Positions 18,675 through 28,414 of a stretch of 64,000 nt of DNA are shown here, piece after piece. Positions within the stretch are counted from its first letter, which is position 1. Every line of letters begins with the position of its first letter. The translations under genes and the position numbers were made by a program. The DNA is taken from assembly GCF_000336775.1 (NCBI RefSeq), contig NZ_AOLJ01000018.1, forward strand, positions 37,553 to 101,552, given 5' to 3'. Below the pieces are notes generated by a model that worked only from the letters and a program-made list of their open reading frames with translations, made no database searches and was not told where the DNA came from. This stretch comes from Haloferax gibbonsii ATCC 33959 (GTDB taxonomy: Archaea; Halobacteriota; Halobacteria; Halobacteriales; Haloferacaceae).

Positions 18675-19811
18675 TTAGGAGCGGCGACGCAGGAGACTGA
18701 CGCCGACGAGCCCGACGACACAGACGAGTGCAATCCCGACCGGCCCCCAGAGGGGAACTGCGGTTTCGGTCGTGGTTTCAGTCGTCGAGGGCGCTGCGGT
18801 TTGCGTCGAGGTCTCCGTTCCGGACGTATCCGTGGATTCCGTCGTCGAAGCCGACTGGTCGTCTTCGTCCGGGTCGTTCTCTTCATCTGCGTCGTCCGCG
18901 TCATCCGCGTCGTTCCCATCGTCCGTGGGCGTCGGCGAGTCAGTCGTCTCCGCCGAACTCCCTCCGGAGTTCCCCGCGGTCGTATTGGCTGTGGTGGACT
19001 CGTTGGTTGGGGCCGACGTTGCGGTCTCGGTCGTCTCCGTGGTCGTCGTGTCGTCGGACCCGTCCGTCGAGTCCGAGTCTTCGAGCGACCCTTCCTCGAC
19101 GACGCTCACGGACTGGGTTCCGCTCACCGCGACGAGTTCGGGTTCACCGAACACTTCGTCGCCGGTCTGGGCGGCCGAATAGAGCCGATAGTCGCCCGTC
19201 GAGAGCGACGCGACGTCGACCGTCGCCGTGTAGTTCAACCCCGTCTGTCGGGTCGCGGTCGTGCGGACAGACGTCGACTCGTTCCCGAGAACGACCTCGA
19301 CGCCGGCCGGCGGCGATTCGACGTCGTTGCTGACTTTGGAGAGGTTCACTTCCACGAGGAGTTCGTCGTCCGATTCGACGCGGTCCGCCGCGGTCTGTTC
19401 GACGTCGAACCCGTTGATGATGAACGGTTCGACCGCGTAGACGGTTTCAGTTCCGTTCGTGAGCGCGATTGCGTACGTACCGGGGTCGTAGCGATCGAGC
19501 GAGAACGACGCCGAGGCGGAGCCGCCGTCGACGTACTGGCTGTCACGGAGTCGCTGTTGACTGTCGACGACACGGATGGAGTACGAGTCACCGGACGGGC
19601 CGTCGGTCGAAACGGAGAGGTAGCCGTCTTCCGACGCGCTGCCGATGGCTTCGATGGTCTGGTCTCCCCACTGAGTCGAAATCGTTCGGTCCGGGATGTC
19701 GAGGTCGCCGTCGATGTCGACGTCGTAGTCGGCGCTCTGTGCCGCCGTCAACGGGGCGACCGCCGAACACACCAACACGAGCGCCAAGAGGAGGGCACGG
19801 GACGAGTGCAT
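18675..19811 (-). CDS. Surface protein with Ig-like domains and C-terminal anchor
   Basis: The 378-residue product has a signal peptide (about 1-25), a beta domain resembling an archaeal cell-surface Ig-like module (about 28-130; YDPGTYAIALTNGTETVYAV), a second beta domain (about 135-235), a long Thr/Asp/Ser-rich stalk (about 240-345) and a C-terminal helix with an RRRS tail. The anchor begins VPLWGPVG and lacks the PGF motif. It is the last gene of the minus-strand ABC operon, 55 nt after the permease stop, so it may be a substrate or surface partner of that system. Confidence 0.75.
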   Translation of the reverse strand: MHSSRALLLALVLVCSAVAPLTAAQSADYDVDIDGDLDIPDRTISTQWGDQTIEAIGSASEDGYLSVSTDGPSGDSYSIRVVDSQQRLRDSQYVDGGSASASFSLDRYDPGTYAIALTNGTETVYAVEPFIINGFDVEQTAADRVESDDELLVEVNLSKVSNDVESPPAGVEVVLGNESTSVRTTATRQTGLNYTATVDVASLSTGDYRLYSAAQTGDEVFGEPELVAVSGTQSVSVVEEGSLEDSDSTDGSDDTTTTETTETATSAPTNESTTANTTAGNSGGSSAETTDSPTPTDDGNDADDADDADEENDPDEDDQSASTTESTDTSGTETSTQTAAPSTTETTTETAVPLWGPVGIALVCVVGLVGVSLLRRRS

Positions 19812-19866
19812 GTGCCAGCCTCTACAGTCGTCTGGGGTAAGTGCATTGTCATGGCGAGTCGAACAG

Positions 19867-22860
19867 TCAGCGGTGGAGCAACCGCCCGACGTCGAACCGA
19901 ACGAAGGGCGTCGCCGCGATGACGGCGCTACAGACCGCGAGACAGACCGCGCCGAGGGCGGACGCGGCGACCAACAGGGGAGTGAACGGGACGGCGAGTC
20001 GAATCCCGAAGACGACGAGCACGTCGACCCGCGCGAGCACCCACAGGAGCGCCGCCGCGAGGCCGAACGAGAGGACCGCCGCGGGAATCGCGAGACGGAC
20101 GGCGTCGGCCGCGAGCAAGGCGAGAATCCGTCGTCTGCTCGCGCCGGTCGCGCGGTAGATGCCGATGACGCGGCGGTTCGCGTGCACCGCCTGCGCGAAC
20201 GTCGCGGTCGTGCCGCCGATGGTGCTCAACCCGGCGAGCGAGACGAGCACGACGAACAGCAACTGCACGTTTCCGAAGACGTTCTCGATGGCCCGGCCGA
20301 TACCGGTTCCCTCGGTGTACTCGCCGCGACTGCTGAGCGTCGCCGCGACGCGCTCGTCGCCGGTGACGCGGTAGGTCGCCGTCGAGATGACCGTCCCGTC
20401 GACGACCAATCGGAGGTCGTACGTGCCCGGCGGCGGGTCGTCACCGAGTCCGACCTCGGACGCCGACAGTTCGATCTCCGAGACGTTTCCGGCGGTCAGT
20501 TCGAGGGTCCGCGTCTGGGTCCCACCCGGCGAGACGAGGGTGAGGTTGCGGACGAGGAAGCGGCCCCACGGGTTGGCGACGCGTGCGGTCACCGTCGGGT
20601 TCGTGAGTCGCGACCCGGTGGACGGCGAGACCGTCAACCGCCCGCCGAGTCGCTGCGGCGCGCCGCGTTCCACGGTGAGCGTGTGTTCTTCCGGGACGTA
20701 GCCGTCTTTCGAGAGCCGGAGCGTGTACGTGCCCGGCTCTTCGGGAACCCGGATGGGCACGCCGCCGCGGGCGTCCGTCGTCGCGCTCCGGCCGTCGAGC
20801 GTGACGGTCACACCGGAGACCACGGACTCGTTCGGCGTCGTCGCCGGTACGACGAGCGTGGACCCCGGCGGCGCGCGCGTCGGGTACTCGGACGGGAGCT
20901 GAAGCGTGTTCGGCCGGTACACCGTCACCGAGCGGGTGACGCCGTCGGTCGCGAGTTCGTACGTCCCCGCGGTCTCGAAGCTCGTCTCGAACGACAGTTG
21001 GGTCGATTCGTCGCTCCCGAGCGTCACGTCTCGTTCGAGCGTTCGGTTCCCCACGCGGACCGTAACCGTTTCACTCGCGGTGGTGGACCCGAGGTTTCGG
21101 ACCGTCGCGCCGAAGCGATACGTCGCGTTCGTCCGGACCTCGGACGGTCCCGAGAGGCTCGTCACGAGCAGTCCCGACGAGCGGTTCTGCAGGGACGTGA
21201 GCCTCGAAGACGCGTTCTTCGTCCGAATCAGGTGAACCGTTCCGGGACCCGTCGCCAGCGGCTGTGTCGTCTCGAGCGGGACGACGAGCTGGTCGTTCGT
21301 CACGCCGCTTCCGGCGAACGTCCCGACGATTGTGACACGTCTGACGCCGGGCGTGACGCTCCCCCCGAGCGTCACCGTCTCTCCGACTTCGAGCCCGAGC
21401 GTCCGCGCGAGGTCGGTCCCGACGACGGCCTCGTCGGCGCGCTGTGGGGCCGTCCCCGCGACTAACGACGCGTCGGTGACCGAGCTAAACGCGGTGTAGT
21501 TCGCCCCGCGAACGAGGTACGGCGTCCGGCCTCGGGTCTGCGCGTAGATGACCTCCGGGCTCGCCGTGATACCGTACGAGCGGAGGACCGTCGCGTAGTT
21601 CTCGTCGATGCGGCTGTTGAGGGGGTGTGCGGCACCGCTCTCGACGACCGTCCCGCTCGACGTTGTGGCGAGCGGCGCGAGCGCGCCGCCAATCGACCCC
21701 GTCAGTAGGATGATGAGCATGAAGACGGCGAGCGTCGCCGCCGTCGGGGTGAACGCCCGCCAATCGACGAGCGTCGGCGAGGCGACCGCTTGGAATCGGC
21801 GAATCGGCTGCGGCCATCGACTGGTGGCCCGGTGTGTTTGGTCGAACTTCGGGTCGCCGCGGACGACCGGAAGCGCCGCGAGGACCCCGGCGAAGAGGCC
21901 CATCACGAGGAGGAACCCGGCGATGCCGAGGAGCGAAAACGCGATATCCGCGGTCACGTTCGTCTGAATCGACACCGGGAGGCCCACGTACGTCGCGGCG
22001 TTGACGACGCCGTTGGTCACGATTACGCCGAGCGCGTATCCCAACGCGACCCCGACGAACGTGAGCGACAGCACGCGCCCGAGGATAATCGAGAGGATGC
22101 GCTGCGGCGACGCTCCGGTCGCGCGGGCGACGCCGATGAGACGGGTCCGGTCCCGAATCGACATCTTCGTGACGTTGTACACGACGACGAGAATCAAGAG
22201 CCCGCCGGCGAACGCGGCGACCGAGAGCGTCCGGACGACCTGCGTGATACCGCCCGCCAGAAACGGGAGCGCCGCGATGAGCGGGACGGTCGTCGGTGAC
22301 GACGGTGCACCCGAACTCCCGGTGTCGAACACCAAGGCACCGCTCGTCCCCAACTGCTGGACGGTATCGGTGTCCGCGACGTACCACGAGTCGGGAAACA
22401 GCGTTTCGTCGACGCGGTGCGGCGAGACGGACGTCGACACGGTATTTTCAGGGCCGGACAGCTCTATCAGATGGACCGTCGATACCGGGGCCGAGACACC
22501 GTCTTTCGGCGGTCTCGGGAGCGTCGCGGCTTGCCACGAGACCGACGCACCGGAAATCGTTCGCGGCGCGTCCGGCGGTACCCCGACGACTCGGCGCGTC
22601 TCGCCGTCCGGCAGTGAAACTGTCGTGACCGCGATGACGACCTCGTCGGCGGACGCGGCCGCAACGGCGTCGTCGTACGACTGTTCGTAGGTGACCGTCG
22701 CCGAACTCGAGAGGTCGGAACTGAGGGTGCCGGTGTAGGTGGCCGCCGTGAGCAACAACAGCGCGGAACCGAGGAGAAACGCTGTCGTGACGGCGACGAC
22801 CGCGATGCTCAGCCACTCGCGGCGCGACCACCTCGAGAGGAGCGCTGTCGCATAGCGCAT
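19867..22860 (-). CDS. FtsX-like ABC permease with large extracellular beta-domains
   Basis: The 997-residue protein has the MacB/LolC layout: an N-terminal helix (about 16-40), an extracellular domain, an FtsX-type triplet of helices (about 215-335), a second MacB-like ectodomain (about 380-570; GLEVGETVTLGGSVTPGVRR), inserted CARDB/Ig-like domains (about 570-830) and a C-terminal FtsX block. Both FtsX blocks have the cytoplasmic motif IGVARATGASPQRI or IGIYRATGASRRRI. The duplicated core plus beta insert is unusual. It is 15 nt downstream of the ATPase gene and paralogous to 25263-28235, suggesting a heterodimeric transporter or mechanotransmission complex. Confidence 0.85.
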   Translation of the reverse strand: MRYATALLSRWSRREWLSIAVVAVTTAFLLGSALLLLTAATYTGTLSSDLSSSATVTYEQSYDDAVAAASADEVVIAVTTVSLPDGETRRVVGVPPDAPRTISGASVSWQAATLPRPPKDGVSAPVSTVHLIELSGPENTVSTSVSPHRVDETLFPDSWYVADTDTVQQLGTSGALVFDTGSSGAPSSPTTVPLIAALPFLAGGITQVVRTLSVAAFAGGLLILVVVYNVTKMSIRDRTRLIGVARATGASPQRILSIILGRVLSLTFVGVALGYALGVIVTNGVVNAATYVGLPVSIQTNVTADIAFSLLGIAGFLLVMGLFAGVLAALPVVRGDPKFDQTHRATSRWPQPIRRFQAVASPTLVDWRAFTPTAATLAVFMLIILLTGSIGGALAPLATTSSGTVVESGAAHPLNSRIDENYATVLRSYGITASPEVIYAQTRGRTPYLVRGANYTAFSSVTDASLVAGTAPQRADEAVVGTDLARTLGLEVGETVTLGGSVTPGVRRVTIVGTFAGSGVTNDQLVVPLETTQPLATGPGTVHLIRTKNASSRLTSLQNRSSGLLVTSLSGPSEVRTNATYRFGATVRNLGSTTASETVTVRVGNRTLERDVTLGSDESTQLSFETSFETAGTYELATDGVTRSVTVYRPNTLQLPSEYPTRAPPGSTLVVPATTPNESVVSGVTVTLDGRSATTDARGGVPIRVPEEPGTYTLRLSKDGYVPEEHTLTVERGAPQRLGGRLTVSPSTGSRLTNPTVTARVANPWGRFLVRNLTLVSPGGTQTRTLELTAGNVSEIELSASEVGLGDDPPPGTYDLRLVVDGTVISTATYRVTGDERVAATLSSRGEYTEGTGIGRAIENVFGNVQLLFVVLVSLAGLSTIGGTTATFAQAVHANRRVIGIYRATGASRRRILALLAADAVRLAIPAAVLSFGLAAALLWVLARVDVLVVFGIRLAVPFTPLLVAASALGAVCLAVCSAVIAATPFVRFDVGRLLHR

Positions 22861-22875
22861 GTTATCCGAGGCGGT

Positions 22876-23556
22876 TCATTGACGGATGAACTCGTCCGGT
22901 TTCCGGCGGAGCGAGCCGTCTATCAGCACGTGCGTCTCTTCGAACTGGTCGGACAGCGTGGGGTCGTGGCTGATCACGACGAGCGCGGTGTCCGTCTGGT
23001 CCTTGACGCGGAACAGGAGGTCGAGGACGCGCGCTGCGGTTTCGGGGTCGAGTTGCCCCGTCGGCTCGTCGGCGAAGACGACGTCCGGCCGGTTCGCGAG
23101 GGAGCGGGCGATGGCGACGCGCTGTTTCTCCCCGCCGCTGAGCGTCGCCGGATACTGGTCTTTGAGGTCCAAGATGTCGAGGGCGTCGAACAGCGTGTCG
23201 AGCCACGCCTCGTCTCGGCTCCGGGTGTGGTCCTGCGGCAGCGCGGCGTTATCCCACGCGGTCAGGTCCGGGATGAGCTGGAAGTCCTGGAACACGAATC
23301 CGATCGCGTCCCGCCGTAACACGGCGCGTTTCCGCTCGGGGAGCGCGCTCGTGTCGTCGCCGTGGACGTAGAGCGAGCCGCTGGTCGGGGTACTGAGCAG
23401 TCCGAGGACGTTGAACAGCGTCGTCTTCCCGGCACCGCTCGGTCCTTGAATGAGGAGGGAGGTGTCAGGCTCGACGGTGATGGAGACGTCCGCGAGAATG
23501 GTGGAGTCACCACGTTCGACGGTGAGCGAATCGCCACGCAGTACGGGGCCCGTCAT
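22876..23556 (-). CDS. ABC transporter ATP-binding protein, LolD/MacB type
   Basis: The 226-residue ATPase has Walker A GPSGAGKT (38-45), Q-loop FVFQDFQL (about 88-95), signature LSGGEKQRVAIARSL (139-153) and Walker B VVFADEPTGQLD with catalytic Glu164. The sequence groups with LolD/MacB/FtsE-type ATPases that partner FtsX-like permeases. Start at MTGPVLRGDS was chosen; the longer open frame upstream is antisense to its neighbour. It is the only ATPase in the operon and probably powers both large permeases. Confidence 0.93.
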   Translation of the reverse strand: MTGPVLRGDSLTVERGDSTILADVSITVEPDTSLLIQGPSGAGKTTLFNVLGLLSTPTSGSLYVHGDDTSALPERKRAVLRRDAIGFVFQDFQLIPDLTAWDNAALPQDHTRSRDEAWLDTLFDALDILDLKDQYPATLSGGEKQRVAIARSLANRPDVVFADEPTGQLDPETAARVLDLLFRVKDQTDTALVVISHDPTLSDQFEETHVLIDGSLRRKPDEFIRQ

Positions 23557-23605
23557 CGATATGCTCCCTTCATGCTTCACGTATGTATAGTGTATGGGTG
23601 CTCGG

Positions 23606-25270
23606 TCAGACCGTCCGGTTCGTCGCGGCCGCGCACGTCGCGTTTCCGACCGGCCGGGACACCACCACGGGGTCGTTCCCGGTGTTGGCGTAGACGACGT
23701 TCCGCGTCGCGGTCCACTCGGCGTACGCGGTCGCCGAGACGGTCTCCGGGGCGTTCGGGAAGAGGTGCGCACCGGTCGTCGTCCACGAGCGTTGCGAGAT
23801 GACGAGACAGTCCGGGCTCGGTCCGCCCGAGAGCCAGTTCGCGACGGCGCTGTAGCCGACCTGCGCCTTGAAGTAGTTCGCCCCGACCCGCGTCAGCGAG
23901 TGGTCGCTCAACCACGGCGAGTCGGTGTGCGTGGAGGCGAATTTGACGCCGTCGAACTCGGACTCGTAGGTCGTCGACGGGACGGTCGCCGTGTCCATCG
24001 TGAGGTACGCGAGCGGTGCGGTCGCGACTGTCGACACGAGCACGAGCGCGACGAGCCCGAGGCGGAGCGTGCGCCCGGCGGTCGACCCCGATGCGGCCTG
24101 AAGGAGGCGAACGAGGACAACTCCGACGAGCATCGCCGCCGGGATGTGAAGGAACGTCTGCGCGCGCATGACCGTGTCGTAGTACTCGGGCGTGAGCGAC
24201 GCGGTGAGGCCGAACCCGATGATGGTGACCGGCGCGAGGAACATCGCCGTCGGTATCGCGCCGCCGCGGTACGACTCGAACAGTTCGAGTCCGAAGGCGG
24301 CGGTCACCGCGAACACGCCGAGAATCGCGACGAGCCCCAAGATGAGCGGCGGCGTCTGGGTCGTCCCCGGGAATATCGGCGAGACGGCGTTGAGCCCGAC
24401 GATGCCGAAAAACGACCCGACGACGGCGAGATACGAGACCTGTTTGACCCGGCGGCCCGTCTGTTGGACCCACACGATGCCGATGGCGAGGAGGACGAGC
24501 CACGCGAGGAAGAGCCCGGGATAGGCCATGACTCGGTTCACGTACGGGACGCTGAGCGTCGTCGACGACTCGGCGAAGCGGTAGTACGAGAACATGTACG
24601 CCCAGAAAGCGACCGCGAGCACGCCCGGACCGAGCACCGAGCGGAGCGACAGCCGCACGGAGACGTGGCGCACGACGAGCGCGGTCACGACGAGCGCGGC
24701 GATGAACGTCGAAAACGTGTGCGTCATCGGGAACACGACGAGCAAGAGCCCGACGACGAGCCACCAGCGGCGGAGCCGACTCCGCAACGCGAGGTGCAGA
24801 CAGAACGCGAGCGTAATCACGAGGAGGATGCCGAGAATCTCCTCGTCGGGAACCGTGGTCCGACGGAGGAACAGCCCCTGAATGGCGAGGAGCGTCGCCG
24901 TCACCGCGCCGACCGCGGTGGCGGTCCCGTCGCTCGACCCGCTGTCGCGGAGCACGCGGCGAGCGACGACGCCGCCGACGAAACAGATAACCCCGCCGAC
25001 GACGGTCGCGAGCGGCTGAATCGCACGGACGGGAACGGCGTCGGTGACCAGCGACACGACGCTCAGGTACGTGCTGAACACGAGGTTGTCCGCCCGCTGC
25101 GTGAGCGGGAGCGAACCCGTCTCCGTGGCCGTCTTCGCTAACCACGCGTAGTCGAATCCGTCGAGCGTCGATGGAAGGCCGCTCCAATAAAGCGGGAGAG
25201 CACGGAGGGCGAACGCGAGGGCGACACCCGCGATGAGAATCACGAATCCGCGGCGGCGTCCGTTACTCAT
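23606..25270 (-). CDS. Polytopic membrane protein, possibly GT-C-like
   Basis: The 554-residue protein has about twelve predicted helices. The first loop reads STLDGFDYAWLAKTATETG, recalling the acidic Asp-containing loop of GT-C glycosyltransferases, and a soluble extracytoplasmic C-terminal region (about 430-554) follows. The GT-C call is tentative: no other catalytic motif is visible. Its start overlaps the upstream permease stop by 8 nt (25263-25270), so it is translationally coupled to the permease operon. Confidence 0.7.
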   Translation of the reverse strand: MSNGRRRGFVILIAGVALAFALRALPLYWSGLPSTLDGFDYAWLAKTATETGSLPLTQRADNLVFSTYLSVVSLVTDAVPVRAIQPLATVVGGVICFVGGVVARRVLRDSGSSDGTATAVGAVTATLLAIQGLFLRRTTVPDEEILGILLVITLAFCLHLALRSRLRRWWLVVGLLLVVFPMTHTFSTFIAALVVTALVVRHVSVRLSLRSVLGPGVLAVAFWAYMFSYYRFAESSTTLSVPYVNRVMAYPGLFLAWLVLLAIGIVWVQQTGRRVKQVSYLAVVGSFFGIVGLNAVSPIFPGTTQTPPLILGLVAILGVFAVTAAFGLELFESYRGGAIPTAMFLAPVTIIGFGLTASLTPEYYDTVMRAQTFLHIPAAMLVGVVLVRLLQAASGSTAGRTLRLGLVALVLVSTVATAPLAYLTMDTATVPSTTYESEFDGVKFASTHTDSPWLSDHSLTRVGANYFKAQVGYSAVANWLSGGPSPDCLVISQRSWTTTGAHLFPNAPETVSATAYAEWTATRNVVYANTGNDPVVVSRPVGNATCAAATNRTV

Positions 25271-28235
25271 TGGTGATACTACCCTCTCCCTCGGGCGTCG
25301 GTATATGTCTATCCACTAAGAGTGCCGCGGGGTCCTGCAGCAACAGATAGCCCGTCGCGAGACACGCGCTCGCGACCGCGAGGCCGAGGCCCGCGAGCAC
25401 CATCCCGGCGATGACGCCGGGCGAGAACGCCGGCGTGAGCGCCACGCCGAACACGCGGAGTTCGCCGACCGACAGAAGCGCCGTCACGGCCGCGGTGGCG
25501 ATGACGAAGGCGGCGGCCGAAGCGACGAGTCCGACTTTGAGCGTGTCGAAGAGGACGAGCCGGAGGATGTCGGTCCGGCGCGCCCCGGTCGCGCGGTACA
25601 CGCCGATGGTCTTCCGAACGCCGTAGGTGCTCCGCGTGAACGCGGCGGTCGTGCTCCCGACGGTCATGAGGCTCACCAGCGCGACGACCGCGGCGAGGAG
25701 CACTTCGAGGTTCCCGAAGACGAGCTGAATCGCCTGCGCGATGCCGCCGCCGCTCGTGTAGCGACCGCTCCCCGCGAGCGCGGTCGCCAACCGCTCGTCG
25801 CCGCGGACGCGATACGTGAGCGTGGCCGGTTCGCTCGCGCCGACCTGCGACGAGACGGTGTACTCTCCGGCCGGGCGCTGTGGGAGAGTCGCCGAGACGC
25901 GACGACTCCCGCCCGGTGCGAGCGAGACGGCCCGTTCGACGTCAGTCCCCGGACCCCGAATAGTCACGGTCGTGTTCAGTCGCTGTGTCCACGGGTTGGT
26001 GAGCCGCGCCGTCACCGTCGGCGACGTGAACAGCGTCGGCGTCTGCGGCGAGAGAGAGAGCGTCTGGACCGGCCGCCGAGTCGCGTCCTCGGAGACGGTC
26101 ACCGTGGTGTTACGCTGTTGGGAGCCGGCACGCGCGGACACGACGTACGTCCCCGTCTCGTTGAACCGGACGCGGGCCGTCCCGCTCGCGTCCGTCGTTC
26201 GGCGCTGGCCATCGACCGAAACCGTCGCGTTCGCGACCGGCTCGCCGCCCCGCGAGACGCTGATTCGCGGCGCGCCCCCGACCGGTATCGACGCGGGAAC
26301 GCTCACGCCGAGCGACTCGACGACGCGGCCTCGCTCGTCGACCGTCACCGACTTGGTCACGTCGGCCACGGAGAGAGAAACGGTCCCCGCAGGCGGCGTC
26401 TCGAACGCGACGAACGTCGTCTTCGACCGGCGACTGGGCACCGAGAGTGCGGTCTTCGCAGTCGCGTCCCCGAGCGTGACGGAGACGGACCGGGAGGCGT
26501 CGCTCAGCCCGAGATTCGTGGCCTCGACGGCGACGCCGAAGCTCCCGTCTCGGCGCGTGACCGTCGCGTCCGTGACCACGATTGTCGACGCGTTCGCGTC
26601 TCCGCTGGCGAGGCCGCTGGTTCTGATGAACTGAACCCCGTCTCGCCCAGTCGTCGTGAGGTGGCGCGCCGTGTCCAGCGACACGAGGAGTTGGTCGTCT
26701 TGGACGCCGGTGCCCGCAAACCGGCCCACGATTTCGATTCGCGTGATGCCGGGCGTCGTGCTGCCCCCGAGAACGAGCGTGTCGCCGACACCGAGGCCGG
26801 TCGCCTCGGCGAGACTCGCCCCGATGAGCGCCTCGTCGTCTCCGGTCGGTTCCCGTCCCGTCGTCAGCGCCGTGTGCGCCAGCGACTCGTACGCGGAGTA
26901 GTTCACCCCCCGCGCGACGAACGGCGTGTTTCGGTACACCTCGAAGAGGAGAATCTCCGGACTGACCGCGACGCCCTGACTGCGGAGCGCAGACGCGTAC
27001 GATTCCGGGACGTTACTCGCGATGGGATGGGGTGCGTCCGGCTCCGTAATCGTCTGTTGGCCGACGCCCGAAAGCGGGCCGACCGCGCCGATAACGGCCG
27101 ACAGCAACAGCACCACGCCCATGAACACGCTCAGCGTTGCGACGGTGGGGACGGTCGCCTCCCACCCGAGCAATCGCGTCTCGAAGAGTCCTGCGAGCGG
27201 CGACCGCGACTGGTCGTCGGCGGACTGACCCGACGACGACAGTCGGTCCAGCGGTTTCGTCGCCTCTGGGTACGACGCTGTCAGGCCGGCGACGACGCCG
27301 GCGACGAGCAGCACGGCGGTCGCCAGTCCGAGCAGTTGGATGACCGGCGGCGTAAGTGCGAGCGCAAGGGAGGTCGGGAGGCCGGCGTAAACCGCCGCGT
27401 TCAGGACCGCACGGACGAGGATGACGCCGATGCTGTATCCGAGCGCCAGTCCGACGGCCGCGAGCGTGATGGCGCGGAGCGTGTACACGCCGACGATTTG
27501 CCGCGGCGTCGCGCCCGTCGAGCGGAGCACGGCGATGTCCGGGCGTCGCTCCTTGACCGTGAGTCGGATGACGCTGTACGTCGTCACCCCGACGAGAATG
27601 CCGCTCGCGAGCGTCGCGAGTTGGAGCAGGCGGACCAGTTGGTCGGTCCCGCGGACGAAAAACTGGAGCGCCGACAACAGCGGCGTCGCCGGTGCGCCGT
27701 CCGTCCGTTCGATGGTGACCACCTCGGTCGCCTCGAACGCTGAAACCGTCTCGGCACGGGTGAGATACCAGCCGTCTCGGAGGACCTGATGGCCGGAGCG
27801 GTCCGTAACCGTGACCGACGTCGCCGTCTCGTCCGTTGCGAGCGAGACGGTCTCGCCGGCGGGCGGTCCGCCGACGACGGCGAGCGTTCCGGGGTCCGGA
27901 CGGGGGAAGTCGATTGTTTGCCCCCGGACGGTGAGTTCCGAGACGCCCGGCGGGACGCCGACAACCGTCGCGGGCGTCCCGTCGACGGTCGCCCCAACGA
28001 GGACGAGTCGGACGTCGGAGTCGGACCCGCTCGCGTCCGCGACGCTCGACGGGGAGTCAACGCGCTCGACGTGATAGCTCGTCCCGAACTCGTCGGAGAT
28101 GGTCGTCGTCTGCTGGCCGAGCGAGACGCCGAGAATGGCGGCACCGACGAGAAAAGAGACGGTGAGGGCGATGACGAGCACGGCGAGTGTGTCGCGCGTC
28201 TCCCAACTGAACGAAAGCGCTCGACGGTAGCCCAT
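25263..28235 (-). CDS. FtsX-like ABC permease with large extracellular beta-domains (paralog)
   Basis: The 990-residue protein has the same order of parts as 19867-22860: N-terminal helix, ectodomain, FtsX block (motif IAVLRSTGATPRQI), second MacB-like ectodomain with GLGVGDTLVLGGSTTPGITR, inserted Ig/CARDB-like modules (about 555-830) and a C-terminal FtsX block (IGVYRATGARRTDI). It is the first gene of the five-gene operon. Strong parallel architecture with the second permease indicates an old duplication and a likely heterodimer sharing one ATPase. Confidence 0.85.
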   Translation of the reverse strand: MGYRRALSFSWETRDTLAVLVIALTVSFLVGAAILGVSLGQQTTTISDEFGTSYHVERVDSPSSVADASGSDSDVRLVLVGATVDGTPATVVGVPPGVSELTVRGQTIDFPRPDPGTLAVVGGPPAGETVSLATDETATSVTVTDRSGHQVLRDGWYLTRAETVSAFEATEVVTIERTDGAPATPLLSALQFFVRGTDQLVRLLQLATLASGILVGVTTYSVIRLTVKERRPDIAVLRSTGATPRQIVGVYTLRAITLAAVGLALGYSIGVILVRAVLNAAVYAGLPTSLALALTPPVIQLLGLATAVLLVAGVVAGLTASYPEATKPLDRLSSSGQSADDQSRSPLAGLFETRLLGWEATVPTVATLSVFMGVVLLLSAVIGAVGPLSGVGQQTITEPDAPHPIASNVPESYASALRSQGVAVSPEILLFEVYRNTPFVARGVNYSAYESLAHTALTTGREPTGDDEALIGASLAEATGLGVGDTLVLGGSTTPGITRIEIVGRFAGTGVQDDQLLVSLDTARHLTTTGRDGVQFIRTSGLASGDANASTIVVTDATVTRRDGSFGVAVEATNLGLSDASRSVSVTLGDATAKTALSVPSRRSKTTFVAFETPPAGTVSLSVADVTKSVTVDERGRVVESLGVSVPASIPVGGAPRISVSRGGEPVANATVSVDGQRRTTDASGTARVRFNETGTYVVSARAGSQQRNTTVTVSEDATRRPVQTLSLSPQTPTLFTSPTVTARLTNPWTQRLNTTVTIRGPGTDVERAVSLAPGGSRRVSATLPQRPAGEYTVSSQVGASEPATLTYRVRGDERLATALAGSGRYTSGGGIAQAIQLVFGNLEVLLAAVVALVSLMTVGSTTAAFTRSTYGVRKTIGVYRATGARRTDILRLVLFDTLKVGLVASAAAFVIATAAVTALLSVGELRVFGVALTPAFSPGVIAGMVLAGLGLAVASACLATGYLLLQDPAALLVDRHIPTPEGEGSITNE

Positions 28236-28414
28236 TAGTGTTCTCTATCGCGAGACTCGCGAGCGCTCACATTAAGTGTGTGTGGTTCCGCTGACTCATC
28301 GGTCAGACGACACTCACACGGCAGTTCGAAGCTGCCGATGACCGCCGGCGCAGTCAAAATCGGTTGCGCCGCAGGGCCTCGACCCGTCACGCAGAGCGCG
28401 ACTGAATCGAGGTG

